Shown: positions 28,537-37,863 of the stretch, piece after piece
How positions within the stretch are numbered: the first letter of the stretch is position 1
How the letters are laid out: every line of letters starts with the position of its first letter
Assembly (NCBI RefSeq): GCF_034059295.1
Contig: NZ_CP139141.1
Location: 248,001 to 312,000 of the forward strand
DNA from: Pseudomonas sp. HR96
GTDB taxonomy: Bacteria > Pseudomonadota > Gammaproteobacteria > Pseudomonadales > Pseudomonadaceae
DNA length: 64,000 nucleotides
Reading direction: 5' to 3'
The notes under the pieces: model-generated
The model's input: the letters and a program-made list of their open reading frames with translations, nothing else
The model's database searches: none
What the model was told of the DNA's origin: nothing
Translations under genes and position numbers: made by a program

Positions 28537-28931
28537 GGCAGCGGGCTGGCGGCCTGGCCGTCACCCTGTGCTTCGGCGCACAACTCGACGATGCGCAGAC
28601 CGTAGTTGCCGTTGAGCACCACCACTTCGGCACGGGCGAACAGGGCACCGTTGACCTTGACGTCCAGCGGTTCGCCGGCGAGCTTGTCGAGGGCAATGAC
28701 GCTGGCTTCGTCCAGTTCCATCAACTGCTGCAGGGTCACCTGGGTCGAGGCCACCTCCAGGGTGACTTCCACGCTGATGCCGCCAAAGAACTTCAGGTCC
28801 TTGTGCGGTGCTGGCGTTGGCGCCAGGGCGGCTGTCGGCGCGGCGGCTTCGTGGTCGCCCATGGCCTGGAGCAGCTGCTCCTCGTTGAGCAGGGTGTCGA
28901 ATTCGGCTTCGGGGTTGGGCTTGACGGTCAT
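28533..28931 (-). CDS. fliN: FliN, flagellar motor switch protein
   Basis: A 132-residue C-ring protein with a variable N-terminus (1-50, A/P-rich) and a C-terminal SpoA domain (~55-125) containing VEVTLEVASTQVTLQQLMEL and GEPLDVKVNGALFARAEVVV. ATG 28931 overlaps fliM by 4 bp. It is shorter in the linker than polar FliN. Confidence 0.9.
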   Translation of the reverse strand: MTVKPNPEAEFDTLLNEEQLLQAMGDHEAAAPTAALAPTPAPHKDLKFFGGISVEVTLEVASTQVTLQQLMELDEASVIALDKLAGEPLDVKVNGALFARAEVVVLNGNYGLRIVELCAEAQGDGQAASPLP

Positions 28932-29770
28932 GGGCGGTTCACACTGTCGAATGAAGTGAGCACCAGCGCACCGGCGTGTTGCGCCAGGCTGGCAGTGAAG
29001 AGGTTCAGCGAGTTGATGCACACTGCGTGGCGCTCCGGCAGGCGCACCAGCAGGACGTCGTCGGGCTTGAGCGCCAGCACCTGGGCCAGCGGCATCGGCA
29101 GGCGTAACAGCACGCACTGCAGGCGCACCGGCAGGGCCTCGATGGCCACCGGTGCCGGCGGGCTTACCACGCCGGCTGAGCGCCGCGGCGCGTGGCGGAT
29201 GATCGCGTCGACCATGGGCTCGTCCAGGTACAGCCACAACGAGGCGCGCAACCCGCTGACCGGGTTGACGACTTCCAGCTGCACGGTGAACTCCCAGTTG
29301 CCTTCGTCCTTGCCGGGGTAGCGCTCCAGGCGCTGCATCGCCGGTTCGCCCAGCAGCAGGCGGCCGCACAGGCCCAGTAGCTGTTCGCCCAGGCGGTCGC
29401 GCAGGCGCTGCTCCGAAGCGCTGGCCTTGGCCTCCTCTGGCGCCGCGGTCGGCAGCGGTGCGCCGCCGTAGTAGCGCTCCAGCAGTTCGCCAAGCAGCGC
29501 GCGGTCGGCGGCAAAGCCCAGCCGCGTGTCGCGCCAGCGGTACTGGCAGGCGGCGGGTTGTGGCGCCTGCTCGTGCAGGGTGATGCCTTGCCATTGCAGC
29601 GGCGTGCGGTAATGCCGGGCGAAGTGGTCGGCGAGCAGGTCGGGCTGCTTGCCGAAGGCCTCGCGGATCCGCTGCCCGGCCTGGTGGTAATGGCGCCCCA
29701 GCTTGTCCGGGCGCAGCAGGGTCAGGTCCTCTCGGGCCAGGCGATGCTGAACTTTCGGTTGGGCAATCAT
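28928..29770 (-). CDS. fliM: FliM, flagellar motor switch protein (lateral type, short N-terminus)
   Basis: The 280-residue C-ring protein is divergent, with a FliM middle-like region (~35-190) and a C-terminal SpoA domain (~205-275). It starts MIAQPKVQHRLAREDL and lacks the N-terminal EIDALL-type motif that binds phospho-CheY in polar FliM. ATG 29770 has AGGA 8 bases upstream; an upstream in-frame ATG (29866) has no family similarity. It is the first gene of the leftward export/rotor operon. Confidence 0.85.
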   Translation of the reverse strand: MIAQPKVQHRLAREDLTLLRPDKLGRHYHQAGQRIREAFGKQPDLLADHFARHYRTPLQWQGITLHEQAPQPAACQYRWRDTRLGFAADRALLGELLERYYGGAPLPTAAPEEAKASASEQRLRDRLGEQLLGLCGRLLLGEPAMQRLERYPGKDEGNWEFTVQLEVVNPVSGLRASLWLYLDEPMVDAIIRHAPRRSAGVVSPPAPVAIEALPVRLQCVLLRLPMPLAQVLALKPDDVLLVRLPERHAVCINSLNLFTASLAQHAGALVLTSFDSVNRP

Positions 29771-29867
29771 GTAAGCGTCCTGTCTGCGGCCTGTCGCGAA
29801 ACCTGATGTCGGGCCTCGCTCGATGGGGCCGAGTCTAGGAACGCCCGGCGTGGGGCGGCCAATCAAA

Positions 29868-29914
29868 AGTTCTCAAAAATGCCGGTTTGAGAGCGGCTGA
29901 TCTGCCTGAGAACT
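29868..29914. promoter_or_regulatory. Inverted repeats between fliM and lafK
   Basis: TCTCAAA (29871-29877) and TTTGAGA (29886-29892) are inverted with 8 bp between them. AGTTCTCA (29868-29875) is inverted again by TGAGAACT (29907-29914). Three related TGAGA half-sites in a divergent promoter region suggest a regulator-binding site, perhaps for the activator encoded next. Confidence 0.4.
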
Positions 29915-30002
29915 CTTGACGCAGCTTGATTTTTCGCGCGGTGGCGAGTCGCGCTAGGGTGCCTGCAAATGACCCATGCAGGTATGAATGCGGAGGTGAG
30001 CG

Positions 30003-31391
30003 ATGGATCAAGACAGACCCGCCGAGCCCGGCCCGGCACGGCTACGCGCCTTGCTGATCGGCGCGCTCGACAGCGCGGAGCATGAAGCCCTGGCTGACAG
30101 CCTGCACCAGCGCCAGGTGCGCGTGCGCAGCCTGGCCAGTTGCGCCGACGCCAGTGCCGAGCTGCTCGGCGAAGCCGGGCTGGTGTTCGTCTTCGTCGGT
30201 GCACGGGCGGGCGGCCAGGCCCAGGCCGATGTCCTGCCCTTGCTGCGCCTGGCTGGCGAGCTGGACGTCGTACCCATCGTTGCCTACGCCGAGCAGGCCT
30301 GTGCGGCCGCCCTGCTGGAAGCCGGCTGCGTGGACTACCTGTTGACCCCGTTCAGCGTCGCCCAGCTCGACGCTCTGCTGCACCGCCAGCGCGCGGCCAG
30401 GGCCGCGCAGCACACCCAGGTCTATCGCTCGCCCGCCAGCCGGCGCCTGCTGGCCATGGCGCAAAGGGTGGCGGCCACCCAGGCGCCGGTGCTGATCACC
30501 GGCGAGACCGGCACTGGCAAGGAGCTGCTGGCCCGCTACATCCATAGGGTCGGCAGTGGCGAACAGGCCCCGTTCGTGGCAGTCAACTGCGCGGCAATTC
30601 CCGAGCAGATGCTCGAGTCGCTGCTGTTTGGCCATGAGCGCGGTGCCTTTACCGGTGCCGTGAATGCCCAGCCCGGCAAATTCGAATTGGCCAACGGTGG
30701 CACCCTGCTGCTCGACGAAGTCGGCGAGCTGCCCCTGGGCCTGCAGGCCAAGCTGCTGCGGGTGTTGCAGGAGCAGCGGGTGGAACGCCTGGGTGCCCAG
30801 CGCGACATTCGCCTGAACGTGCGGGTGATCGCCGCCACCCACCGCGACCTGCGGGCCGAGGCCGAAGCCGGACGGTTTCGCGCCGACCTCATGTTTCGAC
30901 TCGACGTGCTGGCGTTGCACATCGCGCCGCTGCGCCAACGCAGCGAAGACATCCTCCTGCTGGCCCACCGTTTCATCGAACGCAATGCCCCGGGCGAAAA
31001 CCCCGAGCAGTTGCTGACCAGCGCCAGCCGCCAGGCCCTGCTGGCCCACGACTGGCCCGGCAACGTGCGTGAGCTGGAAAACTGCCTGCAGCGCGCCTTG
31101 ATCCTGCGCAACGGCCTGTTCATCCAGCCGCGCGACCTGGGCCTGGACGATTCGCTGCTGGCGCCCCCCGAACCTTCGGCGGACGCCGGGCATGCCGCGC
31201 TCAAGGCCAGTGGCAAATGGGCCGAGTACCAGCATGTCATCGACACCCTGCGCCGCTTCGGCGGCCACAAGACCAAGACCGCCCATAGCCTGGGCATGAC
31301 CCCGCGCGCGCTGCGCTATCGCCTGAGCGCCATGCGCGCCGAGGGCGTGGCGATCCAGTTGGCGCCGTCGCATTCCGGAGGATTTGCATGA
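30003..31391 (+). CDS. lafK: LafK/FleQ-like sigma-54-dependent activator
   Basis: The 462-residue master regulator is of the FlrA/FleQ/LafK type. A receiver-like N-terminal domain (~10-130) lacks an Asp at the phosphorylation strand (LVFVFVGA). The AAA+ domain (~140-385) has Walker A GETGTGKE near 166, the sigma-54 contact loop GAFTGA near 215 and Walker B LLLDEVGE. A Fis-type helix-turn-helix (~405-442) ends it. GGAGG precedes ATG 30003. It is the first gene of fliEFGHIJ (4-bp overlap with fliE), matching lafK-fliEFGHIJ of lateral systems. Confidence 0.87.
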   Translation: MDQDRPAEPGPARLRALLIGALDSAEHEALADSLHQRQVRVRSLASCADASAELLGEAGLVFVFVGARAGGQAQADVLPLLRLAGELDVVPIVAYAEQACAAALLEAGCVDYLLTPFSVAQLDALLHRQRAARAAQHTQVYRSPASRRLLAMAQRVAATQAPVLITGETGTGKELLARYIHRVGSGEQAPFVAVNCAAIPEQMLESLLFGHERGAFTGAVNAQPGKFELANGGTLLLDEVGELPLGLQAKLLRVLQEQRVERLGAQRDIRLNVRVIAATHRDLRAEAEAGRFRADLMFRLDVLALHIAPLRQRSEDILLLAHRFIERNAPGENPEQLLTSASRQALLAHDWPGNVRELENCLQRALILRNGLFIQPRDLGLDDSLLAPPEPSADAGHAALKASGKWAEYQHVIDTLRRFGGHKTKTAHSLGMTPRALRYRLSAMRAEGVAIQLAPSHSGGFA

Positions 31392-31711
31392 CCCCCATCG
31401 ACCAGGTACGGCAGGATCTGCTGGCCCGCATGGCGCAGTTCCAGCAGATGGCCAGCCAGCCCGTCAGCCCCGCTCAGGGCACCGCGCCAGCCGGCGGCTT
31501 CGTCGCCGTGCTGCAACAGGCAGTGCGCGCGGTGGACCGCCAGCAACACCACGCTACGCGCCTGACCACGGCGGTGGACAGCGGACAGAGCGACGACCTG
31601 CTCGGCGCGATGCTGGAAAGCCAGAAAGCCAGCATTCAGTTCTCGGCCCTGCTGCAGGTCCGCAACAAGCTCACCGGTGCCTTCGACGAAGTCATGAAAA
31701 CCCCGTTGTGA
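31388..31711 (+). CDS. fliE: FliE, MS-ring/rod junction protein
   Basis: A 107-residue protein with the FliE C-terminal segment ASIQFSALLQVRNKLTGAFDEVMKTPL, which joins the MS ring to the proximal rod and is the first exported component. It overlaps the activator gene by 4 bp. Confidence 0.92.
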   Translation: MTPIDQVRQDLLARMAQFQQMASQPVSPAQGTAPAGGFVAVLQQAVRAVDRQQHHATRLTTAVDSGQSDDLLGAMLESQKASIQFSALLQVRNKLTGAFDEVMKTPL

Positions 31712-31743
31712 ATCCGGCCCAAGACCTGAGCGAGTAGCCAACC

Positions 31744-33348
31744 GTGTGGCAAGCAATCAGCAAGACATTCAATGCCGGCCCTGGCGGGCTGAAGATCGAT
31801 CCGCGCCTGCCCCTGGTGGGCCTGGCTGGAGTGGCGGCCCTGGTGGCCCTGGCCGTGGTGGTCTGGCTCTGGCGTGACCAGGGTGCCCTGCGCCCGCTGT
31901 ACGGGTCCGGCCAGGCATTCCCGGCCAGCCAGGTCATGGAGGTGCTGGACGGCGAGAACATCCCTTACCGCCTGCACCCGCAAAGCGGCCAGGTGCTGGT
32001 CCATGAACAGGACCTGAGCCGCGCGCGCCTGACCCTGGCGGCCCGGGGCGTGCAGGTGGCAGTACCGGCCGGCTATGACCTGTTCGACCGCGAGGAGCCG
32101 CTGGGCACCAGCCAATTCGTCCAGGACGTGCGCCTCAAGCGCAGCCTGGAAGGCGAGCTGGCGCGCACCATCATGGCCATCGACGGCGTGGAAGGTGCGC
32201 GGGTGCACCTGGCGCTGGGCAAGAGCACCTCGTTCGTGGTGGCGCCCGTGCAGCCCGCCAAGGCCTCGGTGATGGTGCAACTCAAGGCCGGCGCCAGCCT
32301 GAGCGCCGAGCAGACCGGCGCCATCGTCAACCTGGTGGCCGGCAGCGTGCCGGGCCTGGCGGCCGGCGACGTCAGCGTGGTCGATCAGTACGGCAGCCTG
32401 CTTACCCAGGGCCTGGACCCCGGCCAGGGCGGTGCCCCGGCCTGGCGGGTGGTGCAGGACTACCAGCGCCAGGCCGTCGGCAACGTCGAGGCGGTGCTGG
32501 GCCCGCTGTTCGGCCCCGGCAACGTGCGGGTCAGCGTGGCCGCCGACATGGACTTCAGCCAGCGCGAGGAGACCCACCAGCAATATGGCGAGGCGCCGCG
32601 CCTGCGCAGCGAACGCCTGCAGGATGAGAGTGTGCTCGACCAGCTGGCGCTGGGTGTGCCCGGCTCACTGTCCAATCGCCCGGCCGCCGCGCCTGCACCG
32701 GCCCAGGCGGGCGCCGAGAGCAGCGCCCAGGCGGCGACCTCGTTGCGCAAGGAATCGAACCGGCAGATGGACTACGACCAGAGCGTGACCCACGTCAAGC
32801 ACGCGCCTTTCCAGCTGCGTCAGCAGAGCGTGGCGGTGCTGGTCAATGGCCAGCCCGACGCCGAAGCCTGGACCCCGGCGGCGCGCGAGCGCCTGCTGGC
32901 CTTGGTCAAGAGCGCCGTGGGTTTCAATGAGGCCCGAGGCGATGCACTGACCCTCGACCTGTTCCCCTTCATCGAGCTGGCCGAACCGGTCCAGAGCTCG
33001 GCCTGGTGGCAGGAGAGCTGGTTCTACGGCCTGATGCGGCTGGCGCTGATCGGCCTGATCAGCGTGCTGGTGCTGCTGTGGATGGTGCGCCCGGTGATCC
33101 GCAAGCTGGCCGAGCCGCGTGAGCCGGTCAGTGCCGCCGACCCCGTGGCGACCGCGCTCCAAGGTCCGACGTCGCTACCCGGCGGCCTTGCACAGGACGA
33201 TCCGCTGGCCGAGATCAGCCTGCCGGCCCCCGGTTCGGGCGTCGAACTGCAGCTCGAACATCTGCAACTGCTTGCCGATCGTGACCCCGAGCGGGTCAGC
33301 GAAGTGCTCAAACAATGGATAGGCCGTCATGACTCACCCAACCCTTGA
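31744..33348 (+). CDS. fliF: FliF, MS-ring protein
   Basis: A 534-residue ring protein with membrane helices at ~24-43 and ~428-450. Two ring-building YscJ/FliF domains lie between (~45-215 and ~220-420), and a C-terminal cytosolic tail binds FliG. The start is GTG 31744. It overlaps fliG by 20 bp. Confidence 0.93.
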   Translation: MWQAISKTFNAGPGGLKIDPRLPLVGLAGVAALVALAVVVWLWRDQGALRPLYGSGQAFPASQVMEVLDGENIPYRLHPQSGQVLVHEQDLSRARLTLAARGVQVAVPAGYDLFDREEPLGTSQFVQDVRLKRSLEGELARTIMAIDGVEGARVHLALGKSTSFVVAPVQPAKASVMVQLKAGASLSAEQTGAIVNLVAGSVPGLAAGDVSVVDQYGSLLTQGLDPGQGGAPAWRVVQDYQRQAVGNVEAVLGPLFGPGNVRVSVAADMDFSQREETHQQYGEAPRLRSERLQDESVLDQLALGVPGSLSNRPAAAPAPAQAGAESSAQAATSLRKESNRQMDYDQSVTHVKHAPFQLRQQSVAVLVNGQPDAEAWTPAARERLLALVKSAVGFNEARGDALTLDLFPFIELAEPVQSSAWWQESWFYGLMRLALIGLISVLVLLWMVRPVIRKLAEPREPVSAADPVATALQGPTSLPGGLAQDDPLAEISLPAPGSGVELQLEHLQLLADRDPERVSEVLKQWIGRHDSPNP

Positions 33349-34375
33349 AAAAACGCCGGCCGCGCCTGCGCTGCTGACCGGGCGCAATGCAACCACACCG
33401 CTGGAGCAGGCGGCCATCCTCATGCTGAGCCTGGGCGACAGCCAGTCGGCCGGGGTGCTGCGGCATTTCTCTCGCGAGGAAGTGGTTGCCATCAGCCAGG
33501 CCATGGCGCGCCTGAGCAACGTCAAGCAGCCTATGGTGCTGGAGGCCATCAGCCGCTTCTTCAGCGACTACAAGCAGCAGAGCAGCATCCGGGGCGCCTC
33601 GCGCAGCTACCTCGAAGGCATGCTCGGCAAGGCGTTGGGCAGTGATATCACCCGCACCTTGCTCGACAGCATCTATGGCGAGGAAATCCGTGCGCGCATG
33701 GTGCGCATGGAGTGGATCGACCCCAAGCAGTTCGCCGCCTTGATCGCCAAGGAACACGCGCAGATGCAGGCAGTGTTTCTCGCCTTCCTGCCGCCGGCAC
33801 TGGCCAGCGAAGTGCTGGAGCATATGCCCGGCTGGCGCCAGGACGAACTGCTGTTTCGCATCGCCAACCTCAGCGAGATCAACGGCGACGTCATCCACGA
33901 GCTCGACCAGTTGATCGAGCGCAGCCTGTCGGTGTTGTCCAGCCAGGGCTCGCAGGTGCGCGGGGTGAAGCAGGCGGCGGACATCATGAACCGCTTCAAG
34001 GGCGACCGGGCACAGATGTTCGAGCTGTTGCGCGGGCATGATGCGCAACTGGTCGAGCGCATCGAAAGCGAAATGTATGACTTCTTCATTCTCTCGCGGC
34101 AAGCGCCGGACACCTTGCAGGCGTTGCTCGAGGTGATCCCCCTGGCGGACTGGGTGGTGGCGCTCAAAGGCGCCGAACCGGAACTGGTCCGGGCGATCCA
34201 GGGCGCCTTGCCGCGGCGGCAGATGCAGCAGATGGACAGCCTCACCCGCCGTCAGGGGCCGGTGCCGCTGAGCCGGATCGAGCAGGTGCGCAAGGACATC
34301 ATGGCCGTGGTGCGCGAGATGGCCGCCGACGGCACCTTGCAGATTCAGCTGTTTCAGGAGCAGACCGTCGAATGA
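33329..34375 (+). CDS. fliG: FliG, flagellar motor switch protein
   Basis: The 348-residue C-ring protein has an N-terminal FliF-binding domain, a middle domain and a C-terminal torque domain (~245-340). The torque helix region, around MYDFFILSR and the charged residues after it, contacts the stators encoded by motA/motB in this locus. An unusual alanine-rich leader of about 20 residues precedes the conserved LEQAAILMLSLG. It overlaps fliH by 4 bp. Confidence 0.92.
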   Translation: MTHPTLEKTPAAPALLTGRNATTPLEQAAILMLSLGDSQSAGVLRHFSREEVVAISQAMARLSNVKQPMVLEAISRFFSDYKQQSSIRGASRSYLEGMLGKALGSDITRTLLDSIYGEEIRARMVRMEWIDPKQFAALIAKEHAQMQAVFLAFLPPALASEVLEHMPGWRQDELLFRIANLSEINGDVIHELDQLIERSLSVLSSQGSQVRGVKQAADIMNRFKGDRAQMFELLRGHDAQLVERIESEMYDFFILSRQAPDTLQALLEVIPLADWVVALKGAEPELVRAIQGALPRRQMQQMDSLTRRQGPVPLSRIEQVRKDIMAVVREMAADGTLQIQLFQEQTVE

Positions 34376-35085
34376 GCCGCCTGATCGCACCCCCGGCCTC
34401 GGCAGCGGTGGCCGCCATCCCGTTGAGCGATCGCGACCCGCGCGAGTGGCGGCCCTGGCGCGTGGCGGCGCTGCCCGCGCATTCGCCGCCCGGCGGCGAG
34501 GACGCCGGCCGCAGCGCCGCCGAAGGTTACGAGCAAGGTCGCCAGGAGGGCTACCTGCAGGGGCTGCAGGAAGGCCGTGAAGCGGGCCACGCCGACGGCC
34601 TGCGCGGCGGTCACCAGGCAGGCCTGGCACAGGGACGCAGCGCTGGCGAGCAACTGTTCGAAGAGGCCGCCAGGCCCCTGCAGCAAGTGACCGAGCAATG
34701 GCAGGCGTGGCGCCAGACCTACGCCGAGCAGCGCCGCCAGGAACTGCTGACACTGGTCGGCAAGGTCGCGCAACAGGTCATTCGCTGCGAGCTGACGCTC
34801 AACCCTGCGCAGCTGCTGGCCTTGGCCGATGAAGCGCTGGCGGCCATGCCCCTGCCGCCGGACGAGGTGCGCGTGCTGCTCAACCCGCAGGAGCATGCCA
34901 GCATCCGCGACCTGGCGCCCGAACGTGCACAGGCCTGGCGGCTGCTGGCCGACGAGCGCCTGGCGCTGGGTGAGTGCCGCATTGTCACGCCCGAGGCGGA
35001 GTTCGACATCGGCTGCCAGCAACGTCTGGATGCCTGCCTGGCCACCCTCGCCGAACACCTGCCCGCTGCTGGCGAGGAGGGCTGA
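34372..35085 (+). CDS. fliH: FliH, export ATPase regulator
   Basis: The 237-residue FliI-binding protein has a run of GxxxG repeats at ~55-90 (EGYEQGRQEGYLQGLQEG and onward), the hallmark of FliH helices. A C-terminal domain (~115-230) binds FliI. It overlaps fliG by 4 bp and lies 3 bp before fliI. Confidence 0.9.
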   Translation: MSRLIAPPASAAVAAIPLSDRDPREWRPWRVAALPAHSPPGGEDAGRSAAEGYEQGRQEGYLQGLQEGREAGHADGLRGGHQAGLAQGRSAGEQLFEEAARPLQQVTEQWQAWRQTYAEQRRQELLTLVGKVAQQVIRCELTLNPAQLLALADEALAAMPLPPDEVRVLLNPQEHASIRDLAPERAQAWRLLADERLALGECRIVTPEAEFDIGCQQRLDACLATLAEHLPAAGEEG

Positions 35086-35088
35086 GCC

Positions 35089-36417
35089 GTGCCCGGGACT
35101 GTCCCGCCGTCACGCCTGGAGCACGCCCTGCGCTCGCTCGACGAGGTGCAGCTGGCCAAGGTCAGCGGGCGCCTGGTGCGGGTCTCCGGCATGCTTCTGG
35201 AAAGCCTCGGCTGCCAGCGCCAGACCGGCCAGCGTTGCCTGGTCGAACAGGCCGACGGCGGCCATCTGGAAGCGCAGGTGGTGGGCTTCAATCGCGAGAT
35301 CACCTACCTGATGCCGTTCAAGAAGCCGGTCGGGCTGATGGCCGGCTCGCGGGTCTTCGCCGTGCACGAGCAGGCCCGCCTGCAGATCGGCCCGGGCTGG
35401 CTGGGCCGGGTCATCAACGGCCTCGGCGAGCCGCTGGACGACCTCGGCCGGCTGGGTGGTGCCGATCCACTGAGCATCGACCTGCCGCGGGTCAATCCCC
35501 TGCGCCGCCAGCCGGTCAGCCAGCCGCTGGATGTCGGCGTGCGAGCCATCAATGCCTTGCTGACCCTGGGCAAGGGCCAGCGGGTCGGCCTGTTCGCCGG
35601 CAGTGGGGTGGGCAAGAGCGTGCTGCTGGGCATGATGACCCGGCAGACGGCGGCCGATGTGGTGGTGGTCGGGCTGATTGGCGAGCGCGGTCGCGAGGTC
35701 CAGGAGTTTCTCCTGCACGCGCTGGGCAGCGACGGCCTGCGCAAGGCGGTGGTGGTGGTCGCTCCGGCCAACGAGTCGCCGCTGATGCGGCTCAAGGCGG
35801 CCGAACTGTGCCACAGCATCGCCGCGTATTTTCGCGACCAGGGCAAGGACGTGCTGCTGCTGGTCGACTCGCTGACCCGCTACGCCATGGCCCAGCGCGA
35901 AATCGCCCTGGCCCTCGGCGAGCCGCCGGCGACCAAGGGCTACCCGCCGTCGGTGTTCGCCCTGTTGCCCGAGCTGGTGGAGAGCGCCGGCAACGGCGAA
36001 GGGCGGCATGGCAGCCTGAGCGCCATCTACACGGTGCTGGCCGAGGGCGACGACCAGCAGGACCCGATCGTCGATTGCGCGCGGGCGATCCTCGACGGCC
36101 ATATCGTGCTGTCGCGCAAGCTGGCCGACCTCGGCCATTACCCCGCCATCGACATCGCCGCTTCAGTCAGCCGCTGCATGAACCAGGTGCTTGAGCCACG
36201 GCATCTCGGCGCGGCTCGACAGTGCAAGGAGCTGTCCAGCCTGTACGAGCAGATCCGTGAATTGATTCCCATGGGCGGCTACACGGCCGGCATGGATGCC
36301 CGCACCGACCGCGCGGTGCAGCTGGCGCCGCGCATTGAACGCTTCCTGCGCCAGGAGACCGACCGCGCCAGCGACCTGGCGCAAAGCCTGGAACAACTGC
36401 ACGAGGTGCTCAAATGA
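35089..36417 (+). CDS. fliI: FliI, flagellar export ATPase
   Basis: The 442-residue ATPase of the F1-beta type energises loading of export substrates. Walker A is FAGSGVGKS (~170-178), Walker B LLLVDSLTRYAMAQRE (~258-273). The start is GTG 35089 after GAGGAGGG. It overlaps fliJ by 4 bp. Confidence 0.94.
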   Translation: MPGTVPPSRLEHALRSLDEVQLAKVSGRLVRVSGMLLESLGCQRQTGQRCLVEQADGGHLEAQVVGFNREITYLMPFKKPVGLMAGSRVFAVHEQARLQIGPGWLGRVINGLGEPLDDLGRLGGADPLSIDLPRVNPLRRQPVSQPLDVGVRAINALLTLGKGQRVGLFAGSGVGKSVLLGMMTRQTAADVVVVGLIGERGREVQEFLLHALGSDGLRKAVVVVAPANESPLMRLKAAELCHSIAAYFRDQGKDVLLLVDSLTRYAMAQREIALALGEPPATKGYPPSVFALLPELVESAGNGEGRHGSLSAIYTVLAEGDDQQDPIVDCARAILDGHIVLSRKLADLGHYPAIDIAASVSRCMNQVLEPRHLGAARQCKELSSLYEQIRELIPMGGYTAGMDARTDRAVQLAPRIERFLRQETDRASDLAQSLEQLHEVLK

Positions 36418-36845
36418 AATCGACTGTGGCGGCCTTCGGCCGGCTCGCCGAGCTGCGCGCTGCCCAGACGCGCCAGCTGCTGGCGCGGGTCCACTACCAG
36501 CAGCAACTGTGCCAGCGCTACCAGGCCAACATCGCGGCGCTTCGCCGACTGTGCGGGTTCCAGGGCTGCATCGACACCGTCGTGCAGCGGCACAACCATC
36601 AGCAGTACAAGGTGACGCTGCACAACATGATCGAGCTGCAGACCCGCGAGCTGGCCCTGGCCGAGCGCACCCTGGCCGGCCTGCGCGAGCAGATGCTGGG
36701 TGCCCTGCGCGGGGAGAAGGTCGCGGCGCAGGCGCTGGCCGGCAAGCTGGGCGAGTGGCGCGCCCTGCTGGCCCGCCAGGAACAGGCGCTGCAGGACGGC
36801 CTCGGCGCGCAGGTCTGGTGGCGAGCGCGTCTGTGCGCACCGTGA
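36414..36845 (+). CDS. fliJ: FliJ, export chaperone-escort protein
   Basis: A 143-residue protein predicted to be an almost entirely helical coiled coil, the expected size of FliJ, directly after fliI (4-bp overlap). Sequence conservation in this family is low, so the call depends on the fold pattern and on its position. Confidence 0.82.
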   Translation: MKSTVAAFGRLAELRAAQTRQLLARVHYQQQLCQRYQANIAALRRLCGFQGCIDTVVQRHNHQQYKVTLHNMIELQTRELALAERTLAGLREQMLGALRGEKVAAQALAGKLGEWRALLARQEQALQDGLGAQVWWRARLCAP

Positions 36846-36936
36846 GCGCAACGGCCGCGTTTTTTGCCAAGCGCATTTAAGGTCGCTGTGCGGCCAGTCG
36901 CTCTGCTGTCGATCGAACCTTGCTCAGGATAACGCC

Positions 36937-37221
36937 ATGGACATCTCAGTTCGTTTCAAATCGCTCGGCGCTGCGCCGGCCGAGACCGGCGCCATCGTGC
37001 CGCGCCAGCCTGCCACGGCAGCGCCCATAGCGCCCGTGGCGGCGCCTGACCCGGTGCAGGCGCAGTTGCAGCCCTTGCGCGAAGCCTTGCGCGCACTGCC
37101 CGAAGTGGACCTGGAAAAGGTCCAGGCGATGCGCACGGCCCTGGCCCGGGGCGAGCTGGCCGACGATCCGCTGGCCCTGGCACGGGCGATGCTGACGCGC
37201 ACCGACGGCCGCGAGCGGTGA
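36937..37221 (+). CDS. flgM: FlgM, anti-sigma-28 factor
   Basis: A 94-residue protein with an A/P-rich disordered first half. The C-terminal FlgM helix segment (LEKVQAMRTALARGELADDPLALARAML, ~65-92) binds and blocks sigma-28. It is exported once the hook is complete, freeing the FliA encoded in this locus. It overlaps flgN by 4 bp. The 91 bp upstream contain no clear promoter match. Confidence 0.85.
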   Translation: MDISVRFKSLGAAPAETGAIVPRQPATAAPIAPVAAPDPVQAQLQPLREALRALPEVDLEKVQAMRTALARGELADDPLALARAMLTRTDGRER

Positions 37222-37655
37222 TCCCGCGGGCGCGACTGCTGGCCCAACTGGCGGCCGACATCCAGCGCGATGCGGCCGCCTATCGCCAGTTGCGCCGCGA
37301 CTTGCAAGCCTTGCATGCCTCGCTCCTGAGCTGCGCCGGCGCCGCCACTGCTGCGGCCTGCGCGGCGCTGGATGCGCAGCTGCCGGCCCTGGCGCAGCGC
37401 GCGCGCCGGCGCGGGCAGGTTCTGCAGGCGCTGGGCAGCGCTGGCGGCAGTGAGGCAGTGGTCAGGGTGCTCGGCGAGTTGCCTGCCGCTGTGGGTAGCC
37501 CGCTGCAGACCCTGTGGCAGGCGCTGGAGCGCGACGTCGACGATTGTCGCCGGCTCAACGAACGCAACGGCCTGCTGCTGCGCAGCCAGAGCGAGCGGGT
37601 GCAGGAGCTGCTCGGCGGCGCGGCCGGCCCCGGAATCTATGCCCCCGGCACTTAA
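37218..37655 (+). CDS. flgN: FlgN, chaperone for hook-filament junction proteins
   Basis: A 145-residue helical chaperone of FlgK and FlgL with the family segment LNERNGLLL (~113-121). The start is GTG 37218 overlapping the flgM stop. The order flgM-flgN next to fliD differs from most lateral systems, where this pair adjoins flgA. Confidence 0.84.
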   Translation: MIPRARLLAQLAADIQRDAAAYRQLRRDLQALHASLLSCAGAATAAACAALDAQLPALAQRARRRGQVLQALGSAGGSEAVVRVLGELPAAVGSPLQTLWQALERDVDDCRRLNERNGLLLRSQSERVQELLGGAAGPGIYAPGT

Positions 37656-37863
37656 TTCGCGGCCCTGAGCGGTCGCTTTCAGCCTTCACCGGCGGGCGAA
37701 TGCGCCGGGGGAAGCGCCATTGCCGCCGGCGCTCGCCGCCACGCAGGCAGGCGGCAGCAGCGCTTCCTGATTCGTATATAAAACCTCAATAAAATCAGTT
37801 ACTTGGCTTTTGGTCTCGAACTTGCTGATGGCAGTTGGAGACGCGCCGTTGCAGGAGAATGTC

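Noticed and set aside
36878..36915. Possible sigma-28 promoter before flgM
   Set aside because: A TAAG element is present, but no acceptable -10 element occurs at the correct distance.
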